From Agriotes lineatus (lineage: Eukaryota > Arthropoda > Insecta > Coleoptera > Elateridae), in the NCBI GenBank assembly GCA_940337035.1, contig OW679195.1, forward strand, positions 178,408,015-178,472,014: DNA of 64,000 bases, read 5' to 3'. The position numbers and the translations under genes are program-made. A model generated the notes under the pieces. The model made no database searches and was not told the origin of the DNA. It saw nothing but the letters and a program-made list of their open reading frames with translations. Positions 56,841-64,000 of the stretch are shown piece by piece. Positions within the stretch are counted from its first letter, which is position 1. The number at the start of each line of letters is the position of its first letter.

Positions 56841-57519
56841 AATACACTTCAGTACTGCCAAACCTATAATACGAATATCTCGTTGCAAGGACAATAAAAC
56901 AAACAACGTTGCTATGTTACATGACCACAGATATAGTTGATCCTTCGTAATTTTTAACATATCCGTTTACACACTGTACATTGTTTTATAATCTTCTACA
57001 TTACCTTGGAGTTTTCTACGTATCAGTATCCCTGCATCTGCTTTTGTTTTTCTATTCTTCTATACGTCAACATGTAATTGTCGTACGTACGCTGCTGTTG
57101 CTTCAGCCTGTTTCCTTAGTTCAGAGAGTACACACAGATCTACAGAGTGTTTGTAAATCGCTCATAACTTCGTTAATACTAGAAATATGGAAAACACTTG
57201 TTTGTATTAAATGAGAAAATACATTTGGGCAGTTTACAAATGGTCATAAATATCAATTTAAATCACGATATCTTATTTTTGCGTAGTGATAGACGACTTT
57301 GTTTTTTTAAATGGAACACTTCGTATATTTTAGATATTTGAAATTAGTACCTACTAAAAATACTTCTCATCGAATTTTCGATTGTTTATTTTTGTGTGTC
57401 GTTTACCCGCATTGTATTCAGAAACTGTGGCTTGCAATGTTCTGTTAGTAGGGATTATGACTTTACAAGCAAATTTTGCAAAAGTGACCCAGCGCTCTAC
57501 AAATGTTGTTACGTCGATG
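56841..57519. other. AT-rich sequence upstream of the ZSWIM-like exon
   Basis: CTACAGAGTGTTTGTAAATC at about 57138 and AATGGAACACTTCGTATATT at about 57310 form a loose inverted pair that may be a MITE. No TATA or other promoter element was recognised. Confidence 0.35.
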
Positions 57520-57698
57520 GGTCGGTCCCATGCGGACGGTCCTCTCCGGCTGGCGCCCCTCCGCACCTTGCGCCATGTGGCGAACATAAACAAACGACAT
57601 TACGCACGCGGGGGCCCATCAGCTGTGCGCGGAGGGGAGCGCGTGCGCGGGGCCCCGTCGGCGACGGCGAGCCCTCAGTTAGCGAGAGTGCGTCGTCG
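57520..57698 (+). promoter_or_regulatory. CpG island / 5' UTR of the ZSWIM-like gene
   Basis: Highly GC- and CpG-rich sequence leading into the exon, in contrast to the AT-rich flanks. The coding frame stays open upstream to 57396, but that part has no family similarity and is probably 5' UTR. TCAGTT at 57675 matches the arthropod initiator TCAGTY but lies only 24 bp from the ATG and lacks a convincing downstream element. Confidence 0.45.
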
Positions 57699-58041
57699 AT
57701 GGCAGCGGCCAGGCGGTTGTGTTGCTCGCGGGCCGGCGGGGGGCCCCTGCTCAGGGACCCGGGGCTGCGCTCCCCGGACACGCTGCTCGACATCACGGCC
57801 AAGACCGTGGCCGAGAACATCCCCTTCCAGCGCATCGAGGAGCGCTACGACCGCATCCCGGAACCCGTGCAGCGCCGGATCATCTACTGGTCCTTCCCCC
57901 GGAACGAGCGAGACATATGCATGTACTCTTCCTTGTCGCGAGTGCCCCCGGTGAATGCGAGTGGTGAACCCCAGAACCTCTCTTTTTGCAAAGGATTAAA
58001 GTTGCTCGAGACCGGCTGCGTCGAAAACGTCCTTCAAGTTG
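57699..58041 (+). CDS. ZSWIM4/5/6-like protein, first coding exon
   Basis: 114 codons plus one base, ending at the splice donor G|GTAAGC (intron from 58042). The start ATG at 57699 gives MAAARRLCCSRAGGG, similar in style to the RLCC-containing N-termini of vertebrate ZSWIM5/6. The diagnostic part follows: LLDITAKTVAENIPFQRIEE, RIPEPVQRRIIYWSFPRNER and ICMYSSL, then GLKLLETGCVENVLQVG. This corresponds to the conserved N-terminal block before the SWIM zinc finger. These proteins act as substrate receptors with elongin-cullin ubiquitin ligases; that is family knowledge. The SWIM domain lies in exons beyond this window. Confidence 0.9.
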
Positions 58042-58127
58042 GTAAGCCACCGAATTGCCTTGCAAGCGATCCGCACTGAAAAGTGCGTGGCCCCCGCTAG
58101 TGGGGCCCCCGGGGCGATGAACGTAAA

Positions 58128-58310
58128 AATTGAAGGGCGCAATTGTTTGTTGTTGTGCGCTCGGCGCAGTCACAACATAAACAATTGAAGATCGCTCTCG
58201 CGACGTAGTAGTTCAAACGACCCAATTTTAATTTGCACGGCCAACTATTTATTGCCAGTACCCCGGAGCACTTAGCGAATAGCGACGCCAAAATCCACAC
58301 AAGACCATGT
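58128..58310 (+). repeat. Duplicated segment, copy A, just inside the intron
   Basis: 58155-58310 matches 59945-60105 at roughly 80% by eye: ATAAACAATTGAAGATCGCT, AGTTCAAACGACCCA, TATTTATTGC and CAAAATCCACACAAGA occur in order. Copy A is preceded by an inverted pair (CAATTGTTTGTTGTTGTG / CACAACATAAACAATTG), so it could fold into a hairpin. Neither copy has a conserved reading frame. Confidence 0.75.
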
Positions 58311-59749
58311 TTTAAAAATAAAAATTCTCGAAATTTTAACTCGCGTAAATATGGGGTCAAGAGAGCTAAATAAGCAACAAAACATATACAACTTGAGATT
58401 TTAAGGCACTTAAAAATACAAATTAAAATATCTGGTTTTACTACTAGATGCAGTTTTTTGTGATCTTGTCGATTATACATGTCTTTTGTTTAAATTAGAT
58501 ATACATTTAGCAGCAATAAAAACTTGTTTCCTTTTTAGCCTTGATTTTTAAAAATAAAACGGAGATGAAAAAATTGGAACACGCTGGTAACTCCCATACT
58601 ATGTATACGTAATATTCACATTTGCGGGGCAAAAATGAAACGATCAGAAAAACTGCATAGAAAAAAATTCCGCATGCTTTAACTTTTTATATTTAAAACT
58701 GAAATCTAACACATCTGAGCGAAAAAAAAAAACTATTAAAGTCATAAAACTGTTTATTATTTTGGTCTATATAATAAAGATATTTACATCAAAACTATAA
58801 TAATAAACTATAACTAAGGTCAGCAGAATGATACCAAAATATGAGAAACAAATAATAGGCTTTGTTTAAAAATATGTCATTAGATAATATGCAATGGGAA
58901 AACTGAAATAAAAGTTAATGCCTAGTTATTTTTCAACCACGGGTACTGGATTTAGAATCATATATCCACTTTACACCGTCTGCACTTATTTAAACTATTT
59001 GTGGGATTGGAAAAATTTGTAAAACAGTTGGGCGAAATGTCTTTTTCCATTAATTTATATTCGCTCTGATTAATATTCAAACTGTTCAATCCTATTAGTT
59101 ACTTCAATGTCAGGTTCGTCTATTTTTCAGGCGGTGCACACACATTCGTATAAAAATGCATTTCCCTTTTCACCTTTGAATGATTAAAATGTAGTTGTGG
59201 CCATTATTTTCATATTATCTATGAGGCATTCATTTCCACACGCTGTTTTACTTTTTCCCAGAATTTTAAATTATTGTGTATTTTAAAAATACTAAATCCG
59301 TAGAAAATAAAACAAAAGGACAGTTTGATGTGTGCTGTATTTGCTTTCTGGAAAATCAATACCGCAGTGAAACCTTATGCAACAAAATGTAAAATTGAAT
59401 TTGCAAAATTTTTACGACTCCGAGAATGCCTTATCGACAGTACAACCACAAAATATAATTCCATTACAATAAATAAAATAATATTTTGTTTTTTCAGAAT
59501 GGGAGTAAATTGTTAGTACATACTTTTATATTATCTGAGTTGACATTAAAATCTACCTATGAAGTTTTGAAAAATGAGTAGGGGTTATTGAGAGATCCTA
59601 GCATTCCAGAAGAAAAGTGACAGAACCATTAAAAAAACATAGTCTATAACTATAACTAACCTATAACTAAACTACCTACAGATAAGTGAAAATACATAGA
59701 TACTATGTTGCAACTTGTACCTTAACAAGACTATAGATTTTCGACAGCT

Positions 59750-59944
59750 TTCCTGTAGCTGTTTTTATGCGCCCAGCCAATACCGGCTCAAAAACAAGGT
59801 CTCAGCTCTCCGGCCTGAGACGTCGGCATAAGAAGGTCAAATTGGCCAATGAGAGCCCCTTATCTCGAAGCTGGAGGCGGAGTAAATTCAAATACAATAA
59901 GATCATTGGCTAATTCGATCGAACCAAGGCCTTATTTTTCAGCC
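59750..59944. other. GC-richer patch with CCAAT-like motifs
   Basis: It contains GGTCTCAGCTCTCCGGCCTGAGAC, described here as an imperfect hairpin GTCTCAG / CTGAGAC, plus GGCCAATGAGAGC and GATCATTGGCTAATTCGATC. It directly precedes duplicated copy B and may be intronic regulatory DNA. Confidence 0.3.
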
Positions 59945-60105
59945 TGTAGTGGCCCAGCTCGATCACAATATAAACAATTGAAGATCGCTCTCCTGGCGTG
60001 TAGTTCAAACGACCCATTTTAAATTTGCCCGGCCAAGTATTTATTGCTCGTTTGCCCAAGCACTTACCGAGCAGAAACTCCAAAATCCACACAAGATAAT
60101 GTTTC
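59945..60105 (+). repeat. Duplicated segment, copy B
   Basis: Partner of 58155-58310, about 1.79 kb downstream in the same orientation. It is flanked by different sequence, and the 5' hairpin partner present in copy A is absent. Confidence 0.75.
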
Positions 60106-60420
60106 ATATCCGCCAGGAAAAGTTTGTTTATGCCTGTTCCAGTTAATCTGTTTACTAACATTTACCGAACAGTCGAGTTGTTAATGCCGTAATTGCCGGG
60201 AAAGTAGTTCTGGTTAGGTAATTCGCCTTTTATCCTTATCGTTGCCTTGAAAATGTTGCTCTCCAACGCATGAACTAGAGCTGCACTTAATGGAAATTGC
60301 TTGTTGATTTATATGCTCCCTGGAGGTACTCGATATAACAAACTGAGCTTTTCGTAGTAATGCCGATTAAATTTCTGTTCGCCAAAGCTTGAACGATAGT
60401 TGTTGTCGGAATCGATACTT

Positions 60421-60480
60421 TGCTTTATTATTTATTGGATCAAATTAAACTGCTTTATTATTTATTGGATCAAATTAAAC
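60421..60480 (+). repeat. Perfect 30-bp tandem duplication
   Basis: Two identical 30-bp copies (TGCTTTATTATTTATTGGAT plus CAAATTAAAC) side by side with no mismatch. It is probably a recent slippage event or an assembly artefact. Confidence 0.95.
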
Positions 60481-60691
60481 AAATTCTTTAAATACATTGT
60501 TTTTATGAGTATGCTCCATGTCATATCTAAATTTCAGTACCTTGTGTGTAAATTACGGTGCATTTTTCTGGGTAGCAATTCTTTATCATTATAAAAATTC
60601 CATGAAACTGAAAGTGTTAAATATAATAAGTGCAAAACGTCAGCTTTCTTAATTGTTGCTGCATATAGCGTGGCTGAATATTTGTATGTAT

Positions 60692-60872
60692 AGTATGATC
60701 AAACGTTATTTTCATCTAGTATGGTTATAGAATAGTTCCAATTTATGAATACAACTATAAGTAACTTAAAAATCAAATGTCAAATTTGACATTTAAGTAG
60801 AAACGTAGTTGCATTCATAAATTAGGAAGTATTCCATATCCATACTAGATGAAAATAATTTTTGATCATACT
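60692..60872. mobile_element. Foldback element
   Basis: Arms of about 88 bp at roughly 80% identity start AGTATGATCAAA and end TTTGATCATACT. They meet at the palindromic centre AAATGTCAAATTTGACATTT. About 180 bp, non-coding; probably a palindromic MITE without a clear target duplication. Confidence 0.75.
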
Positions 60873-61082
60873 TTACTTTTCTAAATTCGTTTATGGAGTC
60901 GCTTTGTTTTTTTTTTTCAATAAATGAGGAAAAAGGAAATATTTCTGTCGGTGGTATAATTAAAGGCGGAAAACTGGGTATCAGAAGATAAAATAAAGTG
61001 CAGTCGATAATTACAACTAATGATTGCAAGTTGTTCTCTGAATGCCATTTTTTGGCAGTGGTCTATTATGATATGTTTTTCG

Positions 61083-61292
61083 GACTTTTTCCACTGTCTA
61101 GGGTGTAAATCACACAACGTTTCGGGAGTTTTGATCTACTCCCGTCTTCAGGTGTTCCTGGTTAGTCCTGAGAAGGACTGATATTATACGTTTTTCTACG
61201 TAAATGTGTGCCTCCCCCGGGGTTTGAACCCGGGACCGCTGATCGCTGTGATTATTACTCTCCCACTCTAACCACTAGGCCACCAGGGCGGT
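61083..61292 (-). mobile_element. tRNA-like sequence with element-like tail
   Basis: On the minus strand TGGTGGCCTAGTGGTTAGAG (A box) and GGTCCCGGGTTCAAACCCCG (B box) are followed by CCTGAAGACGGGAGTAGATC and AACTCCCGAAACGTTGTGTG. The last phrase contains the GAAACGTT signature common near the 3' ends of Penelope-like and some LINE elements. The acceptor stem pairs poorly, so it is a SINE head rather than a gene. Confidence 0.55.
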
Positions 61293-61437
61293 TATATATG
61301 TAGCTTCTTTCAGCTTCCTACGGAATCTGTTTTCCTCTTTAGCTACAATTGGTGCGTTATCCCATTGTATGTGGTGGTTGTCGTTACAGACGTGTTCTGC
61401 GATCTCGGACTTTAGAAGTAGTTGCCAATCTACTATA
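61293..61437 (-). pseudogene. Penelope-like element GIY-YIG endonuclease C-terminus (relic)
   Basis: The minus-strand translation is uninterrupted for about 45 codons: SEIAEHVCNDNHHIQWDN, then KEENRFRRKLKEATYI. The 'S.IAEH....H.I.W......E.....R...EA..I' pattern is the C-terminal part of Penelope-like GIY-YIG domains. The GIY and YIG motifs upstream are not present. It runs straight into the tRNA-like sequence. Confidence 0.65.
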
Positions 61438-61761
61438 GGGTGGTTTAATAAGGCTATAGCTGATACTGCATAGAAATTTTCTACAGTTTAATTTTTCATT
61501 TACATAATTCCAGCAACATTCGAACTAGGCACCAATCAAAATATTGTTGTTTATGTTCAATTAATTATACTTTGATAATGCACTTCAAAATCAAACTATG
61601 TCAGAAGAGAATTCGAAATTTAATTAAAAAATTGTGTTCTTGAGAAATGAGATTTTAGTATTTGTAGTATTATTTTATTGCTGCCAATCGACGTAATTTG
61701 TATTTGACACCTTTCTCTGGCATTCTGCTGTGGATATTGTTTAATTAGGTATTTCGTCTTA

Positions 61762-62089
61762 CAGTACAACCTCGTTAAGTCGGCCCCCTTTAAGTCGGAT
61801 CTCCGGGTAACCGGACCGGTTTAGGAAAAACGTAAACAGAAATTAACAAGCTTTTTCCGCAAAAATTAGACATACATACATAACTGTCAGGTACAACAAC
61901 AACAGTTGTATTTTTTGTTGTATTGTGATGTGTCAATATTTTAAAAGTGTTTTTCTCCATGATAAAGGATATTATTGAAAGTATATTTTCAGTTTTCATT
62001 TTTTTCTGCTCTCTTTCCGTGTAATCCGGATTTTCGATATGCCGGATCGGCCGCGGTCCCGGCTGGTCCGACTTAACGAGGTTGTACTG
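61762..62089. mobile_element. pogo/Tigger-like MITE with TA target duplication
   Basis: Perfect terminal repeats CAGTACAACCTCGTTAAGTC and its inverse (ending GACTTAACGAGGTTGTACTG-like) are flanked by TA at 61760-61761 and 62090-62091. The end sequence with CGTTAAGTCG resembles Tigger/pogo termini. The second half carries further CGGAT / ATCCGG inversions. 328 bp, non-coding; the 169-codon minus frame crossing it is chance. Confidence 0.8.
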
Positions 62090-62729
62090 TACTAACAAAT
62101 TAATTACAAATACACATATTAAAATACGAAACTGTAGGGAAATAAGGTTAAAAGTTTTTACTGGAGCTGAAGTATCTATAACCATCCCACAGTAAATTGC
62201 TTGATAACTGTAAAATTCTTGGATAAAACCTAAATTTAAGGTGTAACATGTACCTATAGGCATAACGTATAAAATCCGATTGTGCGAAACTAGTATCAAG
62301 GCGTATGTAGTTTTAAACAGCTTACGACGTTTATCGTAAAAATTTTCTGTTACAGAACAAAATTGCTACAAATAATTTTTTTTTAATAACATTTTTGTAT
62401 TAAATTATTTTCACTACAAATTAATGCAGATATCTTTAACAAAATCAAAAATAGTAAGTTGTTCCTTAAAACCACTTCAGACAATGTATTTTATAAAATA
62501 TAGATTTTTATTTACAAGTGACGGAGTGCCGAGACCATAAAGATCTGTACATTATAAGAGAAATGCGTTTAAAAACACACTGTATTCAGAAATAAAATAC
62601 GAAAGCTATACGTAATTATTATTTTAAAAAATCTAGTGACTCTCTGCTTGTGTCGAGTTTACAGTAAATTTTGGTGGAAATAATCTTTATGTACGATCGA
62701 TCACTAATATACGTTTTTAGACCTCATTT

Positions 62730-63400
62730 TCGGCGTAAAGCCGCTGACGTCATTTTAGCGGGCCAAAAAGAATTTTATTTACAACCATATATGTAATAAG
62801 GTCATTACTGACTTAAACAGTTTGAAAAAAGAGCCATTTCCCACTTTTACTTCCCACCCCGGGCGGGAAGTAGATTACCATGACAGCGGGTGGGAAGTAA
62901 TCCATTCCAATTTTTCCAATTATTGTTTAGAATTAAGTGGTCGTGAATAAAATAGTATAAATACCGCGGTGAAACGTTTCATTCCTGCCTCGAGATAAAG
63001 TTAACCTCGACGCTTCGCGTCTCTGTTAACTACTTAATTTCTCGACCGTAATGAAACACTTTCCACCTCTGTATGTAATATAGTATTACCGCACGCTGAT
63101 ATCATTTTAGTTATTATCTATAAACACGTATCGATGAAAACCATACCTATAGTTATAAAGGTAATATTCACGTAAAATGTTTAAAGAATTGCCCTGTTTT
63201 CATTTTACAACGTTTTATATAATCTGGATCTACCTTTTTAAAATGTAGATCGTACATACAGTTTTGTATGCACCTCAGGCGTAACCAGCGTCTTCAGCCC
63301 TTGTCGTGTTATTTAGTCCTCGGTGCACTGCACCTCGTGCTATAACATTTACACCGCGGGCCGAAAACGCTTCTTTTACGCCCGTGATACATAAGTAACT
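62730..63400. repeat. Hairpin-rich region, possible palindromic MITEs
   Basis: ACTTCCCACCCCGGGCGGGAAGT near 62850 is described as the pair ACTTCCC / GGGAAGT, repeated again in GCGGGTGGGAAGT. GTGAAACGTTTCATTCCTG and CCGTAATGAAACACTTTCC around 62970-63065 invert about GACGCTTCGCGTC. GCACCTCAGGCGTAA (63272) and TTTACGCCCGTGATACA (63373) look like the ends of another small element. Boundaries are uncertain. Confidence 0.4.
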
Positions 63401-64000
63401 ATTTAAGGTGCGTTCAAAATGCAGTCGTCGGTGTTTTCGACGCTTTTTAGGAACCGTGTCACATTTTTATCCGTCTTCATAGCTGGGTGGTACATATTTA
63501 GCGTCTTCGCCATCATTTTTTCCACTTCTTTCGCCTTCAGCATGGTTGGCACGCACAACTCGGGTTACGATTTTCTCATCCGTGGGGGTTTATGTACTAA
63601 TATCACTATCATCAACTAACACGAAATTGTCCATATCCGAAATATCAAAACTCTTCTACTTCTTCCAACTCTATCATAATTTTGTAACATTGGATTAGTG
63701 GAAAATCGTCATTTTCATCAAAATAGTGTTTATCTTCGAAATGGTTACGTCATTCATGATGAAAACAATTTAGAATTATTTTTGTAGTCACCAATATCAG
63801 CGTCTACGTGGCACAAAAGTTAGCGACCGAGTTTGAAGGTGCATTTCTTAAACAAGCTGCAAATCGTGTAACAATACACGCATTATATAGCCTACTCTGG
63901 GAACCAAAAGGTATACTTTTGCTGAGTTGACATGTTTTAACAGTGAAATACGTTATAAAAGAAAATACGTAGCCCAGCCTACGGGACGTATTTCTGTACT

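Larger units (their letters stand above)
58042..64000 (+). other. Presumed first intron of the ZSWIM-like gene
   Basis: From the GTAAGC donor to the window end no further ZSWIM exon is recognised, so the first intron is at least 5.9 kb if the annotation is right. It contains the duplicated segments, foldback elements, Penelope-like relic and pogo-like MITE listed separately. The rest (for example 58500-59750 and 62100-62730) is AT-rich with nothing recognised. Confidence 0.6.

Noticed and set aside
57382..57954. 190-codon frame overlapping the ZSWIM-like exon
   Set aside because: It is the out-of-frame shadow of the GC-rich exon; the other frame carries the conserved ZSWIM block.
57509..58173. 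Minus-strand frames opposite the ZSWIM-like exon
   Set aside because: Antisense shadows of a CpG-rich exon with no family similarity.
61790..62299. 169-codon minus-strand frame
   Set aside because: It starts outside and ends inside the pogo-like MITE, including one terminal repeat; not a gene.

Overview
The window looks like nuclear DNA from an arthropod, most likely an insect with a large, repeat-filled genome. It is AT-rich and very sparsely genic. It has spliceosomal exon structure, tRNA-derived SINEs, Tc1/mariner, hAT-like, PIF/Harbinger-like and pogo-like elements, LINE relics of the APE-endonuclease type, a Penelope-like relic and a 100-N assembly gap (28696-28795). No bacterial-type operons, CRISPR arrays or origins were seen. 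I cannot name the species.

Only one host protein-coding gene is well supported: the first coding exon of a ZSWIM4/5/6-like SWIM zinc-finger protein (57699-58041, + strand). It sits in a GC-rich island and ends at a GTAAGC splice donor. The remaining ~6 kb appears to be its first intron. Two identical, foldable tRNA-Leu(UAA) genes (27142-27223 minus, 27849-27930 plus) are the only convincing RNA genes.

Layout. 2.5-8.7 kb: a degenerate satellite field whose best-preserved part alternates ~45- and ~55-bp units. It has been invaded by an internally deleted mariner with intact ends and by a Helentron/DINE-1-like element. 9-24 kb: mostly unique AT-rich DNA with SINEs, a LINE broken by a mariner relic, GC-rich conserved-element-like islands, and a block of seven same-strand GCCATnTT motifs at 23.1-23.6 kb. 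24.9-25.9 kb: a second satellite of ~145-bp units. 26.3-28.7 kb: a large head-to-head palindrome, arms at least 1.14 kb with a 33-bp loop. Each arm holds a tRNA-Leu gene, a small ORF and a broken ~256-codon gene of unknown family; the right arm runs into the assembly gap. 28.8-44 kb: nested LINE, SINE and MITE layers. 44.3-51 kb: a third Helentron-like copy, GC-rich islands, and an 80-bp minisatellite carrying AP-1-like TGACTCA sites. 51.85-53.79 kb: a nearly complete Tc1/mariner-superfamily element with ~310-bp inverted repeats and a frameshifted transposase. 54-64 kb: foldback elements, the ZSWIM exon, a duplicated segment around it, a Penelope-like relic with a tRNA-like sequence, and a pogo-like MITE.

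The genes do not form a pathway. The window is mainly a record of layered transposition around one regulated host gene. The strongest candidates for something undescribed are the tRNA-bearing palindrome, the satellite with its insertions, the AP-1 minisatellite beside a GC island, and the GCCATnTT cluster. All protein-family calls come from motif recognition by eye; no search was run.
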